A stretch of DNA of 64,000 nt. It comes from Janthinobacterium sp. TND4EL3 (GTDB lineage Bacteria > Pseudomonadota > Gammaproteobacteria > Burkholderiales > Burkholderiaceae_D). This document shows, one piece after another, positions 10,654 through 19,417 of the stretch. A program made the translations under genes and the position numbers. Below the pieces are notes generated by a model. That model searched no databases and was not told where the DNA came from. It was given only the letters and a program-made list of their open reading frames with translations. Within the stretch, counting starts at the first letter, position 1. The number at the start of each line of letters is the position of its first letter. The stretch covers positions 31,793-95,792 of the forward strand of contig NZ_FTMV01000021.1 of assembly GCF_900156175.1 (NCBI RefSeq), read 5' to 3'.

Positions 10654-12801
10654 TTGTTCAAGACAATCGTTTTACCAGTCGCCTTGATGGGCGCGTTCGC
10701 CGGCGCACACGCCGACGAAGGGCAGTGGCAACCACACCAGCTGCCACAGCTGAAAGCCGAACTCAAACGGGTCGGCATCGATATTCCTGCTGAAAAACTG
10801 GCCGACCTGAGCAAGCACCCGATGAGCGCCATCGTGTCGCTGGGCGGTTGCTCGGCCGCCTTCGTCTCCGACGCGGGCCTGGTGGTGACGAACCACCATT
10901 GCGCGTACGGCGCCATCCAGCGCAATTCCACGCCGGAACACAATTACATCACCAACGGCTTCCTGGCCAAGACGCGCGCTAGCGAGCTTCCGGGCGGTCC
11001 GAACAGCCTCGTGTACGTGACGGACAAGGTGGAGAACGTCAGCGAGCGCGTGCTGAAGGGCTTGACGGCCGACATGAGCGGCCGCGCCCGCCACGAAGCC
11101 GTGGAAAAGCGCATCAAGGACCTGATCGCCGAATGCGAGACGGACAAGATGTACCGCTGCTCCGTGCCTGCCTTCCACCGCGGCCTCGAGTACTACCGCA
11201 TCCGCCAGATGATGATACGCGACGTGCGCCTCGTGTACGCGCCGTCGGACAAGATCGGCAATTTCGGCGGCGACACCGACAACTATGAATGGCCGCGCCA
11301 CACGGGCGATTACTCGTTCCTGCGCGCCTACGTGGGCAAGGATGGCCGTCCGGCCGACCCGTCGCCCGACAACGTGCCGTACAAGTCGAAGGACTTCCTG
11401 GTGGTCTCGGCCGAAGGCTTGAAGGCCGGCGACGGCATCTTGCTGGCGGGCTACCCCGGCCGCACCAGCCGCTACAAGCTGCCGGCGGAAATCCGCTTTG
11501 CGCGCGATACGGCCTTCCCCCTGAAGGTATCCGAACTGCAAGCCGACCTGGCCGTGATGGCCGACGCGACGCAGGGCGACGCCGCCTCCGCCGTGCGCTA
11601 TGCCAGCGTGGTGAAAAGCATCAACAACGTGCTGAAGAAAACCCAGGGCTTGCTCGACGGTTTCGCGCGCAAGGACATCGCCGCCATCAAGGACGTGCAG
11701 GACGCCGAATTCCGTGCCTGGTACGCGAAGCAGCCGAACGTGTCGGCGACCCTGCTGGCCGAACTGGACGCGGCGATCGCCAGCGACATGGCCTTGAGCG
11801 AAGAAGAGTTCGCCTGGTCGGTGGCCACCAACAGCGACCTGCTGAAAAGCGCGCGCACCATCTACCGTTTGTCGCTGGAGCGCCAGAAAGCCGATGCCGA
11901 GCGCGAATCGGGCTTCCAGCAGCGCGACCTGGCCTTCATCAAGGCCCGCCTGGCTCGCCTGGAGCAGTCCTACGTCAACAAGGTCGACCAGGCGCGTTTT
12001 GAAGCCGGCCTGAAGCGCTACGCCCAGCTGGCGGCGAAGAGCCATCCGCAAGGACTGGACGCACTGCTGCCGGCGCCAGGCGCCGTGGCGGCCCTGTACC
12101 AGCAGACGCAGCTGGCTGACACGGCCAAGCGCCTGGCCTGGCTGGACAAGGACCAGGCCGCCGTGACCCGCTCCGACGACGCCTTCATGCAACTGGCCGT
12201 CAAGCTGCAGCCGGTGGAACAGGCGCTGGAAGAGCGCCGCAAGGAAATCGACGGCAACCTGGAACGCGTGATTCCGCAATACATGCAAGCCGTGATTGCC
12301 TGGAAGAAAACACAAGGCAAGCCGGTGTATCCTGACGCCAACTCGACCCTGCGCGTCACCTACGGCACGGTCTCGCCGTACTCGCCGCGCGACGGCATTA
12401 CCAAGGGACCGTTTACAACCGTGGAAGGCATCGTCGAGAAAGTCACGGGCAAGGCCCCGTTCGAAGCGCCGCAAGGCTTGATCGACGCCGTCAAGCAAAA
12501 ACGCTACGGCCAGTTCCGCGACCCGGCGCTGGGCACGGTTCCCGTCAACTTCCTCACCAGCGCCGACACCACGGGCGGCAATTCCGGCTCGGCCGTGATG
12601 AACAAGCGCGGCGAGCTGATCGGCCTGAACTTCGATTCCACGTATGAATCGATCACCAAGGACTGGTACTTCGACACGGCCATCACGCGCGCCATCCACC
12701 TCGACATCCGCTACATGCTGTGGGTGATGAAGGAAGTGGACCACGCGGATAACCTGCTGCAGGAAATGACGATCAAGTATCCGAAAGCTGCCAAGAAGTA
12801 A
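10654..12801 (+). CDS. Secreted S46 family serine peptidase (dipeptidyl-peptidase 7/11 type)
   Basis: A 715-residue exported peptidase. The TTG at 10654 is preferred as start: it has a strong ribosome site GGAGGAG at 10641-10647, and it gives a clean signal peptide ending AGAHA. The ATG at 10639 would itself sit on the ribosome site. Family S46 landmarks are all present: the histidine region VVTNHHCAYGAIQ near 70-82, the acidic region FGGDTDNYEWPRHTGDYS, and the nucleophile Ser644 in GGNSGSAV. Family members remove dipeptides from protein N-termini in the periplasm. It is transcribed alone and followed by a strong terminator. Confidence 0.92.
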   Translation: MFKTIVLPVALMGAFAGAHADEGQWQPHQLPQLKAELKRVGIDIPAEKLADLSKHPMSAIVSLGGCSAAFVSDAGLVVTNHHCAYGAIQRNSTPEHNYITNGFLAKTRASELPGGPNSLVYVTDKVENVSERVLKGLTADMSGRARHEAVEKRIKDLIAECETDKMYRCSVPAFHRGLEYYRIRQMMIRDVRLVYAPSDKIGNFGGDTDNYEWPRHTGDYSFLRAYVGKDGRPADPSPDNVPYKSKDFLVVSAEGLKAGDGILLAGYPGRTSRYKLPAEIRFARDTAFPLKVSELQADLAVMADATQGDAASAVRYASVVKSINNVLKKTQGLLDGFARKDIAAIKDVQDAEFRAWYAKQPNVSATLLAELDAAIASDMALSEEEFAWSVATNSDLLKSARTIYRLSLERQKADAERESGFQQRDLAFIKARLARLEQSYVNKVDQARFEAGLKRYAQLAAKSHPQGLDALLPAPGAVAALYQQTQLADTAKRLAWLDKDQAAVTRSDDAFMQLAVKLQPVEQALEERRKEIDGNLERVIPQYMQAVIAWKKTQGKPVYPDANSTLRVTYGTVSPYSPRDGITKGPFTTVEGIVEKVTGKAPFEAPQGLIDAVKQKRYGQFRDPALGTVPVNFLTSADTTGGNSGSAVMNKRGELIGLNFDSTYESITKDWYFDTAITRAIHLDIRYMLWVMKEVDHADNLLQEMTIKYPKAAKK

Positions 12802-12833
12802 GCTTCAGTTTTAACTTCAGCTTGCCCCAGCGC

Positions 12834-12870
12834 AAAGCCGCATCCGCCCCAGGGCCGATGCGGCTTTTTT
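12834..12870 (+). terminator. Rho-independent terminator after the S46 peptidase gene
   Basis: An 11-bp perfect stem (AAAGCCGCATC pairing with GATGCGGCTTT) closes a 12-nt loop and runs into a stretch of six T. Confidence 0.9.
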
Positions 12871-12958
12871 GCGTATGGCCAACTATTTTGAGTTCCATCA
12901 ATATGCCAGCGCCCGCCATGGTTAGCATGAACCAAGGAAACTATGCGATGGAGGCAAT

Positions 12959-15733
12959 ATGGATGGTGGCGAGCTGGCAGCCGATCTGGCGCGCCTTTTC
13001 GGGGCGGGCAGACAAGTCCAGGACAGCCGCTTGCTGCGCATGGATTTTCCGCGCGAGGACGGTCCGCCCGATACCGCGCTGCTGGTCAACAGCTTGCGCG
13101 CACACGAGGAAATGTCACGCGACTTCCGCTTCGACGTCGAAGTGCTGTCGGACAATCTCCACGTCCCCCTGACGGCGATGATGGGGCGCATGGTCACGAT
13201 TTCGCTGGTGCGCGATGACGGCAGCTTGCGCTATTTCAATGGTTATGTCGGCGAATTTCGCCTGTTGCGCAGCGATGGCGGTTTCGCGTTCTACCAGATG
13301 GTGCTGCAACCCTGGCTGGCGTTTTCCAGGCTGCGCATGGACAACGTCTCGTTCCACGAACGCACGGTCATCGACATCAGCGAAACGACCTTCGATCATT
13401 ATTTGCAGCGCGACTGGCAAAACCGGCTGCATGAGGAAAAAGCGATATTAAGCTGCGCCAACCAGCATAATGAAACCGATTACAACCATCTGCACCGGCG
13501 CTGGGAAGACCAGGGGATCCATTACTGGTATGAACATCGCGCCGACGGCCATACGCTGTGTCTGGGCGACAACACCTGGCTGAGCGACAGCATCGATCCA
13601 GGCGACGACCATGCCAGCGCAGCCGACGAGATGGCGTTTCGCAGCGGCGCCGGCTCGCTGGAGCGCGACGGCATACGCGATTGGCAGGCAATACGCAAGA
13701 TCGCTTCAGGCTCGCTCACGCTGGCCAGCTTCAACTACAAGCATCCGTATGCCAGCCGCGCCAGCGGCTACGCGCTGCACGAGCAGGGCGATGTGTTTGC
13801 CCATGAACTGTATCAAGACACCGGCTATGGCTATGCCGGCATGGGTGACGGCGAAGCGCTGGCGCAACGCCGCCTGGAGGAGCATCACTGCCAGGCGCAA
13901 TACTTCGACGCTGGCGGCAATCACCGCTGCGCCCAGGCCGGGCGCAGTTTCACGCTGGGCGGACACTTCAGCGGCACGCCATCCATGCCGGTCAGAGGTG
14001 AGGAGGCGCGCCCGGACATCGGCTCGCGCGAATACCTGATCCTGTCGGTCGATCATCTCGCCAGCAACAATTACCAGGCAGGCACGGGCGCGAAGTCGCA
14101 TTATGAGAACCGTTTTCGCTGCATCCGCAAGAGCATCCGCTGGTATCCGGGGCGGCAGTTCAACAGCACGCCTTGCGCGTTGCCCGGCGTGCAGACGGCG
14201 ATCGTCACCGGTCCGGCAGGCGAAACCATCCATACCGATGGGCTGGGCCGGGTGAAGGTGCAATTCCACTGGGACCGTCTGGGCAAGTTCGACGCGGGCA
14301 GTTCGCCCTGGATCCGGGTCATGACGCCATGGGCGGGCCAGGCGTTTGGCCAGATCGCGCTGCCGCGCATCGGCCAGGAAGTGCTGATCCAATTTCTCGA
14401 CGGCAATATCGACCGTCCCGTCATCGTCGGCGCGGTGTACAACGGCAACCATGCGCCGCCGTGGAATTTGCCGGGGCAATGCGTGCTGGGCGGCTGGCGC
14501 AGCGCCGAGCTGATGCCTGGCGGCGGCTACGGCGTGCGCGGCAACCAGCTGGTACTCGACGACACGCACCAGCGCATCCAGGCGCAACTGAAAAGCGATC
14601 ATCAGCACAGCCAATTGTCGCTCGGCTGCATCAGCCGCATCGAGGATGCCCGCGGCCGCAAGGATGCGCGTGGCGAAGGCTGGGAACTGGCGTCGGACGC
14701 CTGGGGCGTGGCGCGCGCGGGCCGCGGCATGTTGCTGACCACCGAGGCACGCCCTGGCGCCGCCTCGCATATCAAGAGCATGGATGAAACCTTGCGCCGG
14801 TTGGCCGAGGCTGCTGAACGGCACAAGGCGCTTGCCGCCCTGGCGCAGCATTACGGTGCGCAAGAAAGCGCCGCCCAGCAGGGGGCCGCCGCCGATGTGC
14901 TGATAGCCCAGCATGCCGGGATCAAGGGCGGTGCCGGCAGTGGCGAACACGCATTTCCCGAACTATCGAAGCCGCATCTGGTGCTGGCCAGTCCGGCCGG
15001 TATCGAAACGACGACCGCGCAATCGACGCACATCGCCAGCGCCGAGCACACGGCGTTGACGACCGGGCACGACCTGTCGCTGGCGGCCGGCGGCGGCCTG
15101 TTCGCCAGCATCGGCGCGGCGCTGCGCCTGTTCGTCCACAAGGCGGGCATGAAACTGATCGCGGCAGCCGGCCCGGTGCAGATCGCGGCGCAAACCGATA
15201 CGGTCGATATCGTCGCCCACAAGGTGCTGGAATTGATCAGTCAGGCCGACTGGGTGCATATTCGCGGCCGTAAGGGCGTGCGCCTGCATGGCGCCGATTG
15301 CATGCTTGAAATTAGCGACAAGGTACAGTTTTTTACCACGTCGCCGACGCTGTTCCATGGAAACCTGGAAACGCTGGCGCCCAAGAACCGGCCGCAACCG
15401 GAGCTGGAGCCGCCCATCGCGCCGGCAGCGGGGCAGTTGCAGCATACGATACAGGGCCATGCGGATGGGGGCCAGTACGCCAATGTGCCGTACACGCTGT
15501 ACAACGGGGAAGCCGAAGTCGAGCAAGGCCTGACCGACGAATTTGGCCGCATCCTGATCGCGCACCAGGACGGCACGCCGCGCTACCGTGTCGTCCTGGG
15601 CAATGGCGAAGAGTTTTCATTGCAAGCGAGCGCGCGCTTCGACCCGAACGCGGCGCCGGACGGCGAACAGACGCTGTCGAACCGCGGTTTGCGCGCATTC
15701 GACGACACGGCCGATGGCCGCGGGGTTCAATGA
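12959..15733 (+). CDS. vgrG: Type VI secretion system spike protein VgrG
   Basis: A 924-residue VgrG. The N-terminal gp27-like part (to about 390) is followed by the gp5 OB-fold/beta-helix part with DGLGRVKVQFHWDRLG near 425 and PRIGQEVLIQFLDGN near 468. Next is a DUF2345-like beta-helix (about 675-830, from LVLASPAGIETTTAQ). A tail of about 80 residues after a Pro-rich linker is not part of the core and resembles a small beta-sandwich adaptor. The ribosome site GGAGG (12950-12954) sits 4 bases before the start. The next gene, 25 bases downstream, encodes a phospholipase D effector, so this spike is the likely carrier. No other T6SS structural genes are in the window. Confidence 0.93.
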   Translation: MDGGELAADLARLFGAGRQVQDSRLLRMDFPREDGPPDTALLVNSLRAHEEMSRDFRFDVEVLSDNLHVPLTAMMGRMVTISLVRDDGSLRYFNGYVGEFRLLRSDGGFAFYQMVLQPWLAFSRLRMDNVSFHERTVIDISETTFDHYLQRDWQNRLHEEKAILSCANQHNETDYNHLHRRWEDQGIHYWYEHRADGHTLCLGDNTWLSDSIDPGDDHASAADEMAFRSGAGSLERDGIRDWQAIRKIASGSLTLASFNYKHPYASRASGYALHEQGDVFAHELYQDTGYGYAGMGDGEALAQRRLEEHHCQAQYFDAGGNHRCAQAGRSFTLGGHFSGTPSMPVRGEEARPDIGSREYLILSVDHLASNNYQAGTGAKSHYENRFRCIRKSIRWYPGRQFNSTPCALPGVQTAIVTGPAGETIHTDGLGRVKVQFHWDRLGKFDAGSSPWIRVMTPWAGQAFGQIALPRIGQEVLIQFLDGNIDRPVIVGAVYNGNHAPPWNLPGQCVLGGWRSAELMPGGGYGVRGNQLVLDDTHQRIQAQLKSDHQHSQLSLGCISRIEDARGRKDARGEGWELASDAWGVARAGRGMLLTTEARPGAASHIKSMDETLRRLAEAAERHKALAALAQHYGAQESAAQQGAAADVLIAQHAGIKGGAGSGEHAFPELSKPHLVLASPAGIETTTAQSTHIASAEHTALTTGHDLSLAAGGGLFASIGAALRLFVHKAGMKLIAAAGPVQIAAQTDTVDIVAHKVLELISQADWVHIRGRKGVRLHGADCMLEISDKVQFFTTSPTLFHGNLETLAPKNRPQPELEPPIAPAAGQLQHTIQGHADGGQYANVPYTLYNGEAEVEQGLTDEFGRILIAHQDGTPRYRVVLGNGEEFSLQASARFDPNAAPDGEQTLSNRGLRAFDDTADGRGVQ

Positions 15734-15758
15734 TTCACGACACTGACTGGAGAGCGCC

Positions 15759-17756
15759 ATGCCTGAATCGAGCGGCCGCATCGAAACCACCCACATCGAC
15801 GAAGTCGGACGGACTGCGACGAGTTCGCTCCAGTGGCTGCTGGAAAACCGCAACCTGAAGGGCAAGGCCACTCATCCGATTACGCATAACAACAAGCTGA
15901 CACTGTTCATTTGCGGACAGGAAGGGTTCGCCGACATCGCCAGCGAGATTGCCAAGGCTAAAAAGTCCATCGACCTGTGCTGCTGGGGTTTCGACCCGGG
16001 CATGGAACTGGTGCGCGGCAACAGCGCCACCTGGCCGCGTGGCGAAACGTTTGGCGACTTGCTGATCGCCGCCGCACGGCGTCACGTCAGGGTGCGCCTG
16101 CTGGTCTGGTATGACCGGATCGGTTCGCCGATAGCGCGCACTATGCCGGGCTATTCGCACGATACCTCGCCATGGAAAACCGGTGGACAGCGCGCCGATG
16201 ACATCAGCGCAAAAGCCAGTCTGGCGATGTTGCACGATGCGGTCGCCAGGAAACCGGAATTCAGCGGCGGTTACAGGGGGGATAGGGTCCGGCCCGAGGA
16301 TATCCCAATGCTGGCGCGTGAAGAATATTGCCACAGCTGGTATGCGGCCGCGTTCCATGGCTTGTTGGAGGGCCTGGAGATTCGCTTGCGGCACGGCGAC
16401 AGCACCGCGATCAGCAAGAGTATCTCTACCGAAATAAACCAGCCGCACGGCTTGACGATGGGAGAAATTGAAAAGCCCGGCATGCAATACCTGGGCACGC
16501 ATCACCAGAAGCCGGTCCTGATCGATTTCTCCCACGAAAAGGGATCCAAGGCCGTCGGCTATGTGATGGGCCTGAACTCGGTGACCGATTATTGGGACAC
16601 GACGGCCCATCTGCTCGACGACACGCGCCGCGAACAGGGCGGTGTCAACGAGCGGCGCGAGTGTTTGCAGGGAATGGCCGCGGACGGCGGGTTCTCCACG
16701 CTGAAACCGTACCAGGATTATGCCTGCCGCATCGACGGTGGCAAGGCATTGATCGAGCTGTACAACAATTTCGTGAAGGCATGGGACCGCGCGATCGACG
16801 ACCGCACGCATCAGGCCGCCGGGGAATGCGTGAGTTGGTATTCGTCATGTAAAAACCCGCCGGCCCAGCTGTTGCGCAAGGCCGGGCCGGATGACTCCAC
16901 CGTGCAGATCGTCCTGACGCAGCCAGAGGAGCAGGACAAGACGATCAAGGAAACCTACTTTCGCGCCGTGACCCAGGCCAGCCTGGCGGCCGGCTACCTG
17001 TACGTGGAAAACCAGTATTTCCAGTATGAAGAATGGGCCCGGCACTTGCTGGCCGAGCGCAAGAAGGTGGTCGCCGCGTGGAAGGCCGGCAGTGTCAAGG
17101 CGGGCAAGAGTCTTGAAGACATGCCGGTCATGCACGTATTCATCGTCATCCCCGTGCCGGAGCGCGCGCAGATGGTGCCGCGCACCCACGATACGCTGGC
17201 GGCGCTGGGGCAGCACGCTGGCATGACGGGTCAAAACAAGATGATCGATGACTACAACAAGCAGCCGAAAACCCGGCATGTCAGAGGCGGATTCGGCATC
17301 ACCAACGAGGTGGAAGTCAAGTTGCCCGACGTGGTGCAGCATGCCAACGGCATCAACAAACCCGGCGTGATGACACTCGAAAGCGAATTCGGGCTGAAGG
17401 TATCGGTGGCCATGCTCAATGTCAGTGCGTTTGACAAGGACCGCTGGCGCTACCGTGAAATCTACATCCATTCCAAATTGATGCTGGTCGACGACGTGTT
17501 CATGACGCTGGGCAGCGCCAACCTGAACCAGCGCAGCATGGCCGTCGACAGCGAGATCAATATCGCCACCGACGACCACCGCGTGGCCCGCGATTTGCGC
17601 AAGCGGGTGTGGCGCATGCATAGCGGGGGATTGGTCGATGGAGGGGGCGGGACGAAGGAGGCGATTGTATTGGCGTTCGGGAACTGGGTGAAATTAATGA
17701 AAGATAATCGTAGGAAAAAAATTCGTATTCTGAAAATTCTGCAGATAAAAAAATGA
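15759..17756 (+). CDS. tle5: Phospholipase D family T6SS effector (Tle5/PldA-like)
   Basis: A 665-residue protein with two HKD active-site motifs, HxKxxxxD: His249-Lys251-Asp256 (HQKPVLID) and His571-Lys573-Asp578 (HSKLMLVD). The second is followed by LGSANLNQRS, the usual PLD extension. There is no N-terminal signal peptide, as expected for cargo delivered by the T6SS. Tle5 effectors (PldA/PldB of Pseudomonas aeruginosa) degrade phosphatidylethanolamine in the target cell. The gene lies 25 bases after vgrG and directly before three Sel1-repeat lipoproteins, the same order as pldB with its tandem immunity genes. The C-terminal tail, about residues 645-665, is Lys/Ile-rich and AT-rich, unlike the rest. 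The effector role is inferred from motifs and context. Confidence 0.88.
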   Translation: MPESSGRIETTHIDEVGRTATSSLQWLLENRNLKGKATHPITHNNKLTLFICGQEGFADIASEIAKAKKSIDLCCWGFDPGMELVRGNSATWPRGETFGDLLIAAARRHVRVRLLVWYDRIGSPIARTMPGYSHDTSPWKTGGQRADDISAKASLAMLHDAVARKPEFSGGYRGDRVRPEDIPMLAREEYCHSWYAAAFHGLLEGLEIRLRHGDSTAISKSISTEINQPHGLTMGEIEKPGMQYLGTHHQKPVLIDFSHEKGSKAVGYVMGLNSVTDYWDTTAHLLDDTRREQGGVNERRECLQGMAADGGFSTLKPYQDYACRIDGGKALIELYNNFVKAWDRAIDDRTHQAAGECVSWYSSCKNPPAQLLRKAGPDDSTVQIVLTQPEEQDKTIKETYFRAVTQASLAAGYLYVENQYFQYEEWARHLLAERKKVVAAWKAGSVKAGKSLEDMPVMHVFIVIPVPERAQMVPRTHDTLAALGQHAGMTGQNKMIDDYNKQPKTRHVRGGFGITNEVEVKLPDVVQHANGINKPGVMTLESEFGLKVSVAMLNVSAFDKDRWRYREIYIHSKLMLVDDVFMTLGSANLNQRSMAVDSEINIATDDHRVARDLRKRVWRMHSGGLVDGGGGTKEAIVLAFGNWVKLMKDNRRKKIRILKILQIKK

Positions 17757-17814
17757 CCGGTTTTTTGCTGCCATTGGAAGATAAACGCAGCTCCACGATA
17801 CGCTTGGGGTGAGC

Positions 17815-19413
17815 ATGAAAAAGTATAAAAATTTCCCCCTTCCCCTGCCTGTTTTTATCTTGGCAGTTTTCCTGATTCTCACTTTAGGCGCCTGCAAAAT
17901 GTCAAATGACACGAAAGAAGTCCTGCCGCGCAACCAAAGCCTGCTGCTTTTCAATCCCCATGCCGCGGATTTTATCTGTGAAACCGAGGCGAGCAAGGTG
18001 CCTCCGATCGATGCGCAAGCGGAGGACTGGTTTCTCGAAGCACGCGTTTTGGAAGATCCTGAAATTTTCGTGGAAGACCGCGATTACAAAAAAATCGTTG
18101 ATCTGACGCGTCAGGCGGCAGAGCGATTGCACTGGAAGGCGATGCTCAATCTGGCCAGCTTGTATGTGGAAGGGCGCGATCCGTTATACGGTAATGAAGA
18201 GGCGGTACAACTGGTGGAAAAGGCGATGCGGCTGGGCATACCGGCGGCCTATGACCGGATGGGGACTTATTATGCGAATAGCACTGGCGTTGACGGCGAC
18301 ATCACTCGCGCCTATGCATTCTGGCAAAAGGCTGCTGTCATGGGAAATCCTCAGGCGATGGCATTTTTGGCGGATAAATTAAATGTTGGACCCGCCAGTG
18401 AAGGGGCGGGCTATTGGTCCAATATTCCCATCGCGACAAAAATGCTGGAATGTGCATTCGGGCAAGGATATGGTCCCGCAGCATTTGATTTGCATTATTT
18501 GTATGTGTCTCCACGGGCTGCCAATGGGAAAATAAATGGCTCGCGTAACGCTGAAACAAAAAATCGTGCATTAAAGGTATTGCATGAAGGTGTTAAGTTT
18601 GGTTGTGAGGATTGTGCAAATGCATTGGCAATTGAATTTGGTTCACCTTTTAATCTTGCCGATATGCTGGCGCCATATGTGGACAAGGCTCGTGGAGAGC
18701 GATATCGTATGCTTAGTAATGCCCTCGGCTTCAACCCCAATCGCCGCTTTCCCAACCTCGATAAAATCCTGCCATTGCCACCGGCCGATCTGCCGCCCTG
18801 GGATGGTCAACGAAAAAGCCTGCTCGACGCCGCCATGGGTGTCCGTCCGCCGCCCGCCACCCCGCAGCCAGGCGCCGCCGCGCTGTTGCAAACACCATAT
18901 TTCCTGGCCGCCGACTATGCGCTGCGTCCCGCCGGTTTGCACAGCGACGCGCCGACTGCGCCGTTTTCCGCATACTGGCAACCGGCCGCTGGGCAGGGTT
19001 TGACGGAAGCGGCCCGGCTGTTCAGTGAAGGCGAAGCATTCCGCCATTTCAGCGTGCTCGATACCGCTGGCAAGGGCCGTTACGGCCCCGTGACGTGGGA
19101 ACAGTGCCTGACGATACGGCACAACCATGGGGCAGTGGAACCGCGCGCGGCGCGCGGTTTGCTGCGCGAGGTGGCGCGGCCCGAGCCTTTGTTGAGCTGC
19201 GCTTGCGACCAGGCCTGTCCGGTCAGCGGCGTCTGGCAACCGTGGGTGGCGGCCGACCATCCGCTGCAGGCCATCGTCAACCAGTACTGGCGCCAGACTT
19301 GGCTGACCCAGGGCGCGCCGTTCCCGCGACCGCGCCGCGACTGGCAACTGGACTTGCCAGATAGCGACGTGACGTGGCATTTGATGGATGCCTCCCTTCC
19401 TGATCTTGGATAA
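17815..19413 (+). CDS. Sel1-repeat lipoprotein, copy 1; probable Tle5 immunity protein
   Basis: A 532-residue lipoprotein: signal helix, then lipobox LGAC with lipidated Cys27. Sel1-like repeats lie at about 100-270 (for example AMLNLASLYVEGRDP and AAYDRMGTYYAN). The C-terminal domain of about 230 residues starts at LGFNPNRRFPN and has several Cys pairs near its end (SCACDQACP). ATG 17815 is chosen over GTG 17809 because GGGGTG precedes it. Immunity proteins for Tle5 phospholipases are periplasmic Sel1-type proteins, and this gene starts 58 bases after the effector. It is nearly identical to copies 2 and 3 in blocks but differs sharply at about residues 186-302. Confidence 0.8.
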   Translation: MKKYKNFPLPLPVFILAVFLILTLGACKMSNDTKEVLPRNQSLLLFNPHAADFICETEASKVPPIDAQAEDWFLEARVLEDPEIFVEDRDYKKIVDLTRQAAERLHWKAMLNLASLYVEGRDPLYGNEEAVQLVEKAMRLGIPAAYDRMGTYYANSTGVDGDITRAYAFWQKAAVMGNPQAMAFLADKLNVGPASEGAGYWSNIPIATKMLECAFGQGYGPAAFDLHYLYVSPRAANGKINGSRNAETKNRALKVLHEGVKFGCEDCANALAIEFGSPFNLADMLAPYVDKARGERYRMLSNALGFNPNRRFPNLDKILPLPPADLPPWDGQRKSLLDAAMGVRPPPATPQPGAAALLQTPYFLAADYALRPAGLHSDAPTAPFSAYWQPAAGQGLTEAARLFSEGEAFRHFSVLDTAGKGRYGPVTWEQCLTIRHNHGAVEPRAARGLLREVARPEPLLSCACDQACPVSGVWQPWVAADHPLQAIVNQYWRQTWLTQGAPFPRPRRDWQLDLPDSDVTWHLMDASLPDLG

Positions 19414-19417
19414 GGCA

